A stretch of DNA of 51,399 nt, from positions 1-51,399 of the forward strand of contig CAJTOW010000016.1 in assembly GCA_910577655.1 (NCBI GenBank), written 5' to 3'. How positions within the stretch are numbered: the first letter of the stretch is position 1; every line of letters starts with the position of its first letter. Of this stretch, positions 14,383-22,605 are shown in pieces. Both the position numbers and the translations under genes were made by a program. Under the pieces are notes generated by a model that was not told the origin of the DNA, made no database searches, and was given only the letters and a program-made list of their open reading frames with translations. The DNA comes from an uncultured Lachnospiraceae bacterium (lineage in GTDB: Bacteria > Bacillota > Clostridia > Lachnospirales > Lachnospiraceae).

Positions 14383-15669
14383 ATGGCGGAAGAAGTTAAG
14401 AAAAGCAGGCCGGCGCCGGATCCCAACTCAGCGAAATACAAGCTGGGCCAGATTGCTGCCAAGGCTTACAGCGACGCCATGGAAGCGAAAAAGCGCGGCG
14501 AGAAGATCGGCTGGTGCGCCAGTAACTTCCCGGTAGAGATCCCGGAGACCCTGGGACTGTACGTCTGTTATCCGGAGAACCAGGCAGCAGGTATCGCTGC
14601 AAGAGGCGGCGGAGAGCGGATGTGCAATGTCAGTGAGGGGGAAGGCTATTCCAATGATATCTGCGCGTACGCCAGGATATCTCTTGCCTACGCAAAGCTG
14701 AAAGAAGCTCCGGAGCAGGATATGCCCCAGCCGGATTTCCTGCTTTGCTGCAATAATATCTGCAACTGCATGATCAAATGGTATGAGAATCTGGCTAAGG
14801 AGCTGGATATCCCCATGATCATGATCGATATTCCTTTCAACCCGGATTATGAAGTATCTGATGCAGAGACCGAGTACATAAAGGCACAGTTTCTGGATGC
14901 CATCCACCAGCTGGAGGAGATCACAGGCAAGAAGTGGACCGAGGAGCGGTTCCAGGAGGTTATGGAGTCCTCAGGACGTGCCAGCCGCATGTGGATCGAG
15001 GCAACCTCCCAGGCCAAGTACGTTCCCTCGCCCTTCAACGGTTTTGATCTTCTCAACCATATGGCAGTCATGGTAACCGCCAGAGGCAAGAAGGAAGCCG
15101 GCGACGCCATGGAGACTCTGCTGAAGGAATACAAGGAGAATCATGAAAAGGGTGTTTCCACCTTCCGGGCGGAGGAGAAATACCGCATTATGTTTGAGGG
15201 TATTGCCTGCTGGCCATGGCTGCGTGTCACTTCCACTGGCTTAAAGAGCAGGGGAATCAATATGGTAACTACCATCTATGCCGATGCCTTTGGATTCATC
15301 TATGATGATTTTGACGGAATGTGCCGCGCCTATGCGGATGTGCCCAACTGCATGAATCTGGAGAAATCCAGGGACAAGCGTATCCGTCTTTGCAAGGACA
15401 ACCACGTGGAAGGACTTCTGGTTCACACTAACCGTTCCTGCAAGCTCTGGTCCGGCTTTATGCCTGAGATGAGCCGTCAGATCGGTGAGGCCTGCGGGAT
15501 TCCGGTAACTTCCTTTGACGGCGACCAGGCTGACCCCAGGAACTTCTCTGAGGCACAGTACGACACGCGCGTGCAGGGTCTGATGGAGATTATGGAAGCC
15601 AATAAAGGAGGGAACACCCAGGGGTATACCACGATGTCCGGAGAACATGGACAAGAAGGAGGTAAATAA
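14383..15669 (+). CDS. 2-hydroxyacyl-CoA dehydratase alpha-type subunit, cluster 1
   Basis: 428-aa subunit of the HgdA/HadB/FldB family. The heterodimeric dehydratase removes water from (R)-2-hydroxyacyl-CoA through a ketyl radical to give the enoyl-CoA. Cysteines at the positions where the family holds its [4Fe-4S] cluster: C94 (NDICAYAR), C127 (LLCCNNIC) and C353 (HTNRSCKLW). This copy has extra cysteines around residue 122-129 (CCNNICNC). The C-terminal motif FDGDQADPRNFSEAQ is also characteristic. AAAGGAGG lies 11 nt before ATG. The substrate cannot be deduced: family members act on lactyl-, 2-hydroxyglutaryl-, phenyllactyl- and 2-hydroxyisocaproyl-CoA. Confidence 0.92.
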   Translation: MAEEVKKSRPAPDPNSAKYKLGQIAAKAYSDAMEAKKRGEKIGWCASNFPVEIPETLGLYVCYPENQAAGIAARGGGERMCNVSEGEGYSNDICAYARISLAYAKLKEAPEQDMPQPDFLLCCNNICNCMIKWYENLAKELDIPMIMIDIPFNPDYEVSDAETEYIKAQFLDAIHQLEEITGKKWTEERFQEVMESSGRASRMWIEATSQAKYVPSPFNGFDLLNHMAVMVTARGKKEAGDAMETLLKEYKENHEKGVSTFRAEEKYRIMFEGIACWPWLRVTSTGLKSRGINMVTTIYADAFGFIYDDFDGMCRAYADVPNCMNLEKSRDKRIRLCKDNHVEGLLVHTNRSCKLWSGFMPEMSRQIGEACGIPVTSFDGDQADPRNFSEAQYDTRVQGLMEIMEANKGGNTQGYTTMSGEHGQEGGK

Positions 15670-15670
15670 G

Positions 15671-16783
15671 ATGGCAGTGAATGAATTATTGGCACAGCTT
15701 CACGAAGTGGCTTCATCTCCCAGAAAGCAGCTGGACAAATATCTGGCTCAGGGGAAGAAGGTTGTGGCAGTGGCTCCGGTCTATACTCCCCAGGAGATCA
15801 TCCATTCCATGGGCCTGGTGCCCATGGGGGTATGGGGCGCTGATATGGAGATCAATGAGGCGAAGAAATACTATCCCGCATTTATCTGCTCCATCATGCA
15901 GACCATTCTGGAGCTGGGGATCAAGGGAGAGTATGACGGGGTTTCCGCCATCGTCATCCCATCTCTGTGCGACTCCTTAAAAACCCTGGGGCAGAACTGG
16001 AAGTACGCAGTGAAGGGGATCCCCTTTGTGCCTATGACTTATCCCCAGAACCGCAAGCCGGCATATGGCATCAAGTTCACCAGGGCAGGCTATGCACGTG
16101 TGATCTCTGATCTGACGGTGGCTACGGGAGCCCAGTTCTCCGAGCCGGCTCTGGCTGAGTCCATCAGGGTCTACAATACCCACAACGCAGTGATGCGTGA
16201 GTTCGCCGAGATTGCCGCCGAGGCAGATATCACCGCGGCCCAGAGAAGCGACGTGTTCAAGAGTGCATGGTTCATGCTGCCCGAGGAGCACACCGCCATC
16301 GTCAGCAGGCTCAATGAGGAGCTTAAGGCAGGTCCGAAGGCTGAGGGCAAGGTACGTGTCCTGGTAAGCGGTATCCTGGCAGATTCACCCGGTCTTCTGA
16401 AGGTTCTGGATGACAATGGCATCAAGGTGGTATTTGACGATGTGGCCCATGAGTCCAGACAGTACCGCACAGATGTTCCGGACATGGAGAATCCGGTGGA
16501 CGCCCTGGCCCAGAAGTTTGCAGATATGGACAACTGCACACTGCTGTATGACCGTGACAAGAAGCGTGTGGATTACATCATGGAGCAGGCGAAGAAACAT
16601 AACGCCCAGGGTGTGATCGTCCTGATGACCAAGTTCTGTGATCCGGAAGAATTTGATTATGTTCCCATCAAGAGAGCCTGCGAAGCAGCAGGTCTGATGA
16701 ACCTGAATATCGAGGTGGACCGTCAGATGGTCAATTACGAGCAGGCCAATACCATGATTCAGGCATTTAAAGAAATGTTCTAG
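15671..16783 (+). CDS. 2-hydroxyacyl-CoA dehydratase beta-type subunit, cluster 1
   Basis: 370-aa partner subunit (HgdB/HadC/FldC family) with its own [4Fe-4S] cluster; candidate ligands are C73 (AFICSIMQ), C100 (IPSLCDSLK) and C323 (MTKFCDPEEF). The N-terminal VYTPQEIIHSMGLVPMGVWG is conserved in the family. ATG 15671 is chosen because AAGGAGGT ends 7 nt before it; an upstream in-frame ATG at 15647 lies inside the preceding gene without a ribosome site. It follows the alpha subunit by 1 nt and is surely translated with it. Confidence 0.92.
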   Translation: MAVNELLAQLHEVASSPRKQLDKYLAQGKKVVAVAPVYTPQEIIHSMGLVPMGVWGADMEINEAKKYYPAFICSIMQTILELGIKGEYDGVSAIVIPSLCDSLKTLGQNWKYAVKGIPFVPMTYPQNRKPAYGIKFTRAGYARVISDLTVATGAQFSEPALAESIRVYNTHNAVMREFAEIAAEADITAAQRSDVFKSAWFMLPEEHTAIVSRLNEELKAGPKAEGKVRVLVSGILADSPGLLKVLDDNGIKVVFDDVAHESRQYRTDVPDMENPVDALAQKFADMDNCTLLYDRDKKRVDYIMEQAKKHNAQGVIVLMTKFCDPEEFDYVPIKRACEAAGLMNLNIEVDRQMVNYEQANTMIQAFKEMF

Positions 16784-16805
16784 AGACAAGGGAATGGCTG
16801 GAGTA

Positions 16806-16853
16806 TATTTCCCGGACGCTTTCAGAAAAAAAGAAGGCGTCCTGGCGGGAATA
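16806..16853 (+). other. Intercistronic hairpin before the GntP gene
   Basis: TATTTCCCG...CGGGAATA arms enclose GGACGC/GCGTCC arms with an A-rich loop. It has no T-run, so it is more likely an mRNA-stability or processing hairpin than a terminator. It may set a different level for the dehydratase than for the permease. Confidence 0.4.
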
Positions 16854-16889
16854 ATCAAATGAGCTCCGGCAGGAAAGGAAGGTTAAGGT

Positions 16890-18263
16890 ATGGGTATTTT
16901 TCTGATACTGCTTAGTATCGCATTAGTTGTTGTGCTGGTGTTCCGAGGCGTGCCGGTCTTTTACTCGGCAGTGATTGCTTCTCTGTTCTGTCTGCTGACA
17001 GCTGCCCTGTTCACCGGTGCCGGTGTCGATGTGGGCATATCTAACTATATTGTCAACGGTATGACCGGCATGGAAACTTCTTACGTAAAAGGACTTGGCA
17101 ACTATTTTACAAACAACTTCTGCATCTTCGTCCTGGGCGCTATCTTCGGAAAGCTGTTTGACGATTCCGGCGCCGCAGACGCGATTGCAGAGGCGATTGT
17201 AGCCAGACTGGGAGCCAAGGCTGTTATTCCGGCGATTCTGCTGGTGGGCGCGGTGCTGACCTATGGCGGCGTGTCCGTATTCGTAGCATTTTTCGCCATG
17301 TATCCGCTGATGCTGTCCTTGTTCAAGGAGGCAGATATTCCGAGACGTCTGCTCCCTCTGTACTACTTTGCCGGCGCAGGTACCTTTACGGGATGGATCC
17401 CAGGTTCGCCCCAGGCCCACAATCTGCTGCCGTCTACGGCCCTGGGTGTGAGCCCGACCGCATGGCTGGTTCCGGGTATCATCTTCGGAATCTTTGAGGT
17501 CGTGATTGTCACGGCATTTGTATACTGGTACACAAACCGCTGTAAGAAGAACGGTGAGCATTATGAGCTGACAGCGGCAGATGAAAAGGTGGTGGCCCAG
17601 AGGGCTGCAAAGGACACGTCCAAGCGTCCCACCTGGATTGTTGCTATTATTCCCATGGTTATTCTGATTGTTGTGCTGAACGTGGTGAAGCTTCCTGTAC
17701 CCGTTGCCCTGCTGGTTGGGATTCTGGTGGCCCTTGTCTGCTTCTTCCCAAGCTTTGACCTGGGCAAGTTCTGGTCCATGATGACGGACGGAGCCATGGG
17801 CGGTGTCTCTTCTCTGTTCAATACGGCAGCCATTGTGGGATTCGGATCTGTGGTGCAGGCGGTTCCTGCCTATGCTACGCTGTGCGGAATGCTGGTAAAT
17901 TCTGTGAGCAACCCCATTGTGGCGTCGGTTGTGACGGTTGGAGGTCTGGCAGGTGTCACCGGTTCCGGTACGGGAGGAATCGGTCTGGCAATGCCGGTTG
18001 TGATCGAGAACTTCATCGGTGATCTGGCCGCCAACGTGAATCATGTAAACCTTGCGGCTCTGTCGCGTTGTACGTCCATCGCGGCCTTGACGCTGGATTC
18101 CCTGCCTCATTGCGGTCTGGTGGTAACCGTAATCAGCTACACAGGCAATAACCACAAGAGTTCTTATCTGCCCATGGCCGTCGTAAATGTGGTTGCGCCG
18201 GTTATCACGGTTGCACTGATGCTGCTGTTCATCGTTGTTACCGGGCAGACCTATCTCGTTTAA
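16890..18263 (+). CDS. GntP-family permease
   Basis: 457-aa integral membrane protein with about 12 predicted membrane segments. The start is hydrophobic (MGIFLILLSIALVVVLVF), and a conserved glycine-rich stretch GGLAGVTGSGTGGIGLAMP lies in the C-terminal half. The GntP family imports gluconate, glycerate and related hydroxy acids with protons. Lying inside a 2-hydroxyacyl-CoA cluster, it is the likely importer of that cluster's hydroxy-acid substrate. AGGAAAGGAAGG precedes ATG. The following 224 nt to the CoA-transferase contain short hairpins (for example GGGATGCCC/GGGTATCCC near 18361) but no gene I can support. Confidence 0.85.
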   Translation: MGIFLILLSIALVVVLVFRGVPVFYSAVIASLFCLLTAALFTGAGVDVGISNYIVNGMTGMETSYVKGLGNYFTNNFCIFVLGAIFGKLFDDSGAADAIAEAIVARLGAKAVIPAILLVGAVLTYGGVSVFVAFFAMYPLMLSLFKEADIPRRLLPLYYFAGAGTFTGWIPGSPQAHNLLPSTALGVSPTAWLVPGIIFGIFEVVIVTAFVYWYTNRCKKNGEHYELTAADEKVVAQRAAKDTSKRPTWIVAIIPMVILIVVLNVVKLPVPVALLVGILVALVCFFPSFDLGKFWSMMTDGAMGGVSSLFNTAAIVGFGSVVQAVPAYATLCGMLVNSVSNPIVASVVTVGGLAGVTGSGTGGIGLAMPVVIENFIGDLAANVNHVNLAALSRCTSIAALTLDSLPHCGLVVTVISYTGNNHKSSYLPMAVVNVVAPVITVALMLLFIVVTGQTYLV

Positions 18264-18487
18264 CATATGGATTCGGCCGCAGGTTACCCGACAGGGAGAG
18301 AATGCCAAAGATCTGTTTCTGTCGGCATAACCGCGGAGTATCATAACGTACACTGGACCAGGGATGCCCGTAAGGGTATCCCCCGTCCGGTTTTCTGTGG
18401 CCGGGACCGCGGATTCCGGACCATGGACGCTTACCTGAAAAATCAAGGGGAAAACGTTTAAATTCTATATATTATGGAGGAAATAAA

Positions 18488-19723
18488 ATGGCAAAAGCAT
18501 TAGACGGAATTAAAGTAGTACAGCTGGCAAACTTCGTAGCAGCAGCGGCAACCGGAAGATATCTGGCTGACCATGGTGCAGACGTAATCATCGTAGAGGC
18601 AGCCAAGGGTGATCCGCTGCGCTACACCGGTGTCCAGGAAGGACGTCCCCAGGATATGAAGGAGAACACCACCTGGGAATACTTAAACGGAAATAAGCGC
18701 TGTATCTCCCTGAATACCAAGACTCCGGAAGGCATGGAAGCTTTGATGAAGCTTCTGGAGGATGCAGATGTGCTGGTCACCAACTGGAGACTGGGCGCCC
18801 TGCAGAGAGCCGGTCTGGACTATGAGACCCTGAAGGTGAAATTCCCCAAACTGATCTATGCCATGATCCTGGGCTACGGCGCTACCGGCCCGGATAAGGA
18901 TCTTCCCGGCTATGACTTCACCGCATTCTTCGGAAGAGGCGGATATACGGAGAATCTCCGCCGCCGCGGCGGACAGCCCATCACCATGCTGCCGGGTCTT
19001 GGAGACAACAATGTGGGCCTGATGCTGGCTCTGGGTATTGTTACGGCTCTGGTGAAGCGCAAAGAGACCGGCGTGGGTGATTTCGTAAGCTCCAGCCTCT
19101 ATGAGACCGCGATCTTCAACCACTCCATCATGCTTCTGGCTGCCCAGTACGACGGCGCCGCAAGAGAGTATCCGATTTCCATCTATGACAACAAGAATCC
19201 GCTTAACGGTTCCTATATCTCCAGCGACGACCGTATCATCCAGTGTGCAATGCCGGATTACAATCCCCGGTTTGAGCACTTCTGCGAGGTGATCGGACGC
19301 AAGGACATGATAGAGTGCGGCAAGTACTGGCCCCAGGCAGATATGGTTGAGAAGGGCAATCTGGTGGAGTGTATAGATGAGATCACCAAAACCTTTGCCC
19401 AGAAGACCTGCGAAGAGTGGAAGGAAATACTCCGTGAGGGCGATATTCCCTTCAGCGTGGCTTATAAGTGGACGGAGATCCTGGATGATCCCCAGGCCAA
19501 CGCAGTGGGCGCCTTCTATGACGTGACCTGCCCCAACGGCGAGGTCCGCAAGATCACCCACACACCGGTCCGCATCACCAGCGAAGGTGAGCTGGACGGC
19601 CGTGTAGCCCCCCTGATCGGTGAGCAGGGCGTAGAGATCATGAAGGAGATCGGCTACAGCGACGAGAAGATCAATGAGATGCTGGCAAGCGGCGCTCTGT
19701 ATGTCTGGAAGGAAGAGAACTGA
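18488..19723 (+). CDS. Class III (CaiB/BaiF) CoA-transferase, cluster 1
   Basis: 411-aa family III CoA-transferase. The aspartate expected to form the acyl-anhydride is D173 in PGLGDNNVG; the N-terminal GIKVVQLANFVAAAATGRYL and GYGATGPDKDLPGYD stretches are typical. In dehydratase clusters such enzymes (HadA, FldA) move CoA from a product acyl-CoA to the 2-hydroxy acid, so activation costs no ATP after priming. Strong GGAGGAAATAAA ribosome site. Paralogous to the copy at 44105-45307, clearly diverged from it. Confidence 0.92.
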   Translation: MAKALDGIKVVQLANFVAAAATGRYLADHGADVIIVEAAKGDPLRYTGVQEGRPQDMKENTTWEYLNGNKRCISLNTKTPEGMEALMKLLEDADVLVTNWRLGALQRAGLDYETLKVKFPKLIYAMILGYGATGPDKDLPGYDFTAFFGRGGYTENLRRRGGQPITMLPGLGDNNVGLMLALGIVTALVKRKETGVGDFVSSSLYETAIFNHSIMLLAAQYDGAAREYPISIYDNKNPLNGSYISSDDRIIQCAMPDYNPRFEHFCEVIGRKDMIECGKYWPQADMVEKGNLVECIDEITKTFAQKTCEEWKEILREGDIPFSVAYKWTEILDDPQANAVGAFYDVTCPNGEVRKITHTPVRITSEGELDGRVAPLIGEQGVEIMKEIGYSDEKINEMLASGALYVWKEEN

Positions 19724-19768
19724 TTCTTGCCCTACCGCCAGGACATGGCGGCGGAATGGAGAGAAACT

Positions 19769-20554
19769 ATGACACTGAAACATGTATTGCTGGAAAAAGA
19801 GGATGGGATCGCGGTTATCCGCTTCCACAGACCAGAGGCCCTCAATGCCCTTAACAGCCAGGTTCTGGAGGATATTGCCGCGGCTGTAGAGAATGTGGCT
19901 GCCGACGAAGGTGTCCGGGTGGTGATCTTTACCGGGGAAGGCAAGTCCTTTATCTCCGGCGCGGATATCCATGAGATGGACAACAAGACCGGTCTGGGGA
20001 TTATCGATTACTCCAGAAAGGGCGCTGCCCTTTTCCGCAGGATCGAGACCATGACCAAGCCCACCATCGCGGCGGTCAATGGCTATGCTTTCGGAGGTGG
20101 CTTTGAGTTTGTGCTCTGTACGGATATCAGGATCGCCCATGAGAAAGCTTCCTTCCGTCTGCCGGAGGTGAGCCTGGGGATCGTCCCGGGTTTCAATGGC
20201 ACCCAGCGTCTGCCCAAGTGTATCGGCATGCCCAGGGCCAAGGAGCTGATCTTCACCGGGCGCCGTATCTTCGCCAGGGAGGCTTATGATATGGGAATCC
20301 TCAATAGGGTTACGTCTCCGGAGAGCTTCTGGGAGGAAGTGATGGCAGAGGCGAATCTGATCGCTGACAATTCGGCAAGCGCCATTTCCCTGGTGAAGGC
20401 CGCTATGACAGCTGGAGAGGATGTAAGCATTGATGTGGGCAAGGATATCGAGCTGGGCTATATGACCGCCTGCTTCGGGACACCAGATCAGATCGAGGGC
20501 TTTAATTCCTTTAAGGAGAAACGGAAAGCTGTATTCCGCAACATTTGTGTTTGA
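19769..20554 (+). CDS. Enoyl-CoA hydratase/isomerase (crotonase family)
   Basis: 261-aa crotonase. Oxyanion-hole segments are SFISGADIHEM (60-70) and GYAFGGGFE (105-113). Both glutamates used by true hydratases are present: E113 (GGGFEF) and E133 (LPEVSLG). It can therefore add water to (or remove it from) an enoyl-CoA rather than being only an isomerase. ATG 19769 is chosen: GGAGAG lies 6 nt upstream, and an upstream TTG at 19727 has no such site. It is 45 nt after the CoA-transferase and is followed closely by a MaoC-type hydratase, so this operon codes for two hydratase-type proteins. Confidence 0.9.
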   Translation: MTLKHVLLEKEDGIAVIRFHRPEALNALNSQVLEDIAAAVENVAADEGVRVVIFTGEGKSFISGADIHEMDNKTGLGIIDYSRKGAALFRRIETMTKPTIAAVNGYAFGGGFEFVLCTDIRIAHEKASFRLPEVSLGIVPGFNGTQRLPKCIGMPRAKELIFTGRRIFAREAYDMGILNRVTSPESFWEEVMAEANLIADNSASAISLVKAAMTAGEDVSIDVGKDIELGYMTACFGTPDQIEGFNSFKEKRKAVFRNICV

Positions 20555-20597
20555 GAAGGAATGTATGACAGCCGCGGGCAGGAAGGAGAGGGACGGC

Positions 20598-21044
20598 ATG
20601 GCTGGATGGTATTTGGAAGATTTTGAGATAGGAACCACTTATAAGAGTATTGCAAGAACCATAACCGAGTGTGACGTGGTGAATTTCGCCGGATTGTCCG
20701 GGGATTTCAATCCGCTCCACATGGATGATGAATATGGCAGGAATGTGAGCATCTTCAAGAAGCGGGTGGCTCATGGGATGCTGGGACCGGTGCTGATGAC
20801 CGGTATGAGCAACCAGACCGGAATGTTCGAGGGCACCACCATCGCGTTTCTGGATCTGTCCATCAAGTATCCGGCTCCTTTGGAGATCGGCGACACGGTT
20901 CACCTGGAGATGACGCCCACCGAGGCACGCCATACCAGCAAGCCAGGAAGAGGGATCCTGAAGCTGGATGCCAATCTGGTGAACCAGGAGGGCAAGGTCA
21001 TCACAGAGTGCAAATGGACCCTGATGCAGATGGCCAGAGAGTAG
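20598..21044 (+). CDS. MaoC-like hotdog-fold (R)-specific enoyl-CoA hydratase
   Basis: 148-aa single hotdog-domain protein. The catalytic pair is visible as D36 and H41 in SGDFNPLHMDDEY, with the downstream AHGMLGPVLMTG motif. Such proteins hydrate enoyl-CoA to (R)-3-hydroxyacyl-CoA. ATG 20598 follows AAGGAGAGGGACGGC; an in-frame ATG at 20565 with GAGAAGGA upstream is possible and would add 11 residues. It may work in sequence with, or with opposite stereochemistry to, the crotonase just upstream. Confidence 0.87.
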   Translation: MAGWYLEDFEIGTTYKSIARTITECDVVNFAGLSGDFNPLHMDDEYGRNVSIFKKRVAHGMLGPVLMTGMSNQTGMFEGTTIAFLDLSIKYPAPLEIGDTVHLEMTPTEARHTSKPGRGILKLDANLVNQEGKVITECKWTLMQMARE

Positions 21045-21115
21045 AGGGATATAAAGGCGCCGGAGACATTTTCCCGATATTATATCGGAGAGCGCAATGT
21101 GTTTTCGGTATGTGG

Positions 21116-21140
21116 TCAGGGCAGAGAGGTTCTGCCCTGA
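21116..21140 (+). other. Intercistronic hairpin between MaoC and LarA-like genes
   Basis: Perfect 10-bp stem TCAGGGCAGA/TCTGCCCTGA with a 5-base loop, followed by TTCACTATCT without a real T-run. It may partly terminate or stabilise the upstream mRNA. The whole 215-nt gap otherwise shows nothing but a small CCGATAT/ATATCGG stem near 21074. Confidence 0.45.
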
Positions 21141-21259
21141 TTCACTATCTGCATGACGGCAGGTGCCCATAGGGAAAGCATCTGTCAGGAGAAAATGACA
21201 GTTTTGACAGGTTTTTATCCGGAGAAAAGACAGAAAAGTTGGAAAGTGAGGGGAAGTGT

Positions 21260-22570
21260 ATGAGCATGTTTATCAATTTCCCGGAAATGCACGCCAAGGT
21301 GCAGGGAATGGAAGAGGTACCGCTCCCGGAAATGGTGACGATCCGTGAGAGCTATGACACCCAGAGGATCGAAAATGTACGGGAGCATCTGATAGCGCAG
21401 CTGAACCAGCTGCCGGATCATGAAAGCTACAAAGGAAAAAGCATCTGCATCACCGTGGGAAGCCGTGGGATCCCGGAGCTGGATACCATGGTGCGGACTA
21501 TGTGCGACGTGCTGAAAGAATGGGGGGCAGAGCCTTTTATCATCCCAGCCATGGGAAGCCATGGAGGCGGTGTCGCAGAGGGCCAGCTGGAGATGATCGC
21601 AGGCTACAATATAACTGAGGAAACCATGGGCGTACCAATCCGGGCCAGTATGGAAGTAGTGCAGTATGGGGAGTTCCAGGGGATTCCGCTGTACTGTGAC
21701 AAATATGCATACGAATCCGACGGTATCGTCATTTTCAATAAAGTAAAACCCCACACGGATTTCAGGGGCCCCCACGAGAGCGGCCTTCTGAAGATGATCG
21801 CCATCGGGATCGCCAAGCACAAAGGGGCAGCCATGTTCCACAGCTTTGGCTTTGAGCGTTTTGCAGAGCTGATCCCGCCTGTGGGAAAGATCTTTCTGGA
21901 GAAATGCCCGGTGGCCTTTGGCGTGGGCGTGGTACAGAATGCTTACGACGACATCTGCAATATTGACGTCTGCACCGGAGACGGCATGGTGGAGATGGAT
22001 GCACGGCTTCTGGAGATCGCCAAGGAAAAGATTGCCAAATTCCTGTTTAATGACATTGATCTGCTGATCATTGATGAGATCGGCAAGAATATCAGCGGCA
22101 ACGGCCATGATCCCAATGTAACCGGACGGAATCTGGGCGGAACCTTCAAGGATATCCTGAATCTGGATAAGCTTTTCGTCCGTGGGATTACCCCGGAGGC
22201 CCATCACAATGGCTGCGGTCTCTCTGCCTGCGATGTGACTACCCGCGCGGTGCTCAATGATGTGGACTGGGATGTGACCTGGACCAATGGTCTGACCACG
22301 GGGATCATGACTGCCGGACAGATCCCGGTCTATGCCAATACGGATGAGGATGCGGTCCGCATGTGCCTGCGGAGTCTTCACAATGTGGACTTGAACAAGG
22401 CCCGTGTGGTACATATCAAGAATACACTGGCCATGAGCACCATCGAGGTGTCCAAAGCACTTTATGAGTCCATCAGGGATCTGCCGGGGATCAGCTATGT
22501 CAGCGGCCCGGTGCCTATGAGGTTCCATGAGGACGGGAGTCTGGTGGAGACCCGGTGGCCGGAGGGGTGA
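21260..22570 (+). CDS. LarA-like (DUF2088) nickel-pincer-type isomerase/racemase homologue
   Basis: 436-aa protein of the lactate-racemase-like family. Residues in the positions expected for the LarA active site: R69 (GSRGIPELD), H101 (MGSHGGG), H165 (VKPHTDF), K178 (GLLKMIAIG) and H187 (AKHKGA). LarA interconverts D- and L-lactate with a nickel pincer nucleotide. Homologues racemise or epimerise other 2-hydroxy acids. That chemistry fits a cluster whose dehydratase accepts only one enantiomer. The cofactor-building genes larB, larC and larE are not in the window. ATG 21260 is chosen over an upstream TTG; GAGGGGAAG lies before it. The function is inferred from family and context. Confidence 0.75.
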   Translation: MSMFINFPEMHAKVQGMEEVPLPEMVTIRESYDTQRIENVREHLIAQLNQLPDHESYKGKSICITVGSRGIPELDTMVRTMCDVLKEWGAEPFIIPAMGSHGGGVAEGQLEMIAGYNITEETMGVPIRASMEVVQYGEFQGIPLYCDKYAYESDGIVIFNKVKPHTDFRGPHESGLLKMIAIGIAKHKGAAMFHSFGFERFAELIPPVGKIFLEKCPVAFGVGVVQNAYDDICNIDVCTGDGMVEMDARLLEIAKEKIAKFLFNDIDLLIIDEIGKNISGNGHDPNVTGRNLGGTFKDILNLDKLFVRGITPEAHHNGCGLSACDVTTRAVLNDVDWDVTWTNGLTTGIMTAGQIPVYANTDEDAVRMCLRSLHNVDLNKARVVHIKNTLAMSTIEVSKALYESIRDLPGISYVSGPVPMRFHEDGSLVETRWPEG

Positions 22571-22605
22571 CAGGAGTTACTGTAAAAGGAAAAGGGGCAG
22601 TTTAT

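Noticed and set aside
18267..18461. 64-codon open frame between GntP and the CoA-transferase
   Set aside because: No ribosome site and no recognisable sequence; the region is better explained as a leader with small hairpins.
18683..20638. 651-codon minus-strand open frame across the CoA-transferase and crotonase
   Set aside because: It spans two well-supported genes and an intergenic gap, has no domain, and results from codon bias on the true strand. The same holds for the long frames opposite GntP (16923-18446) and the LarA-like gene (21215-22528).
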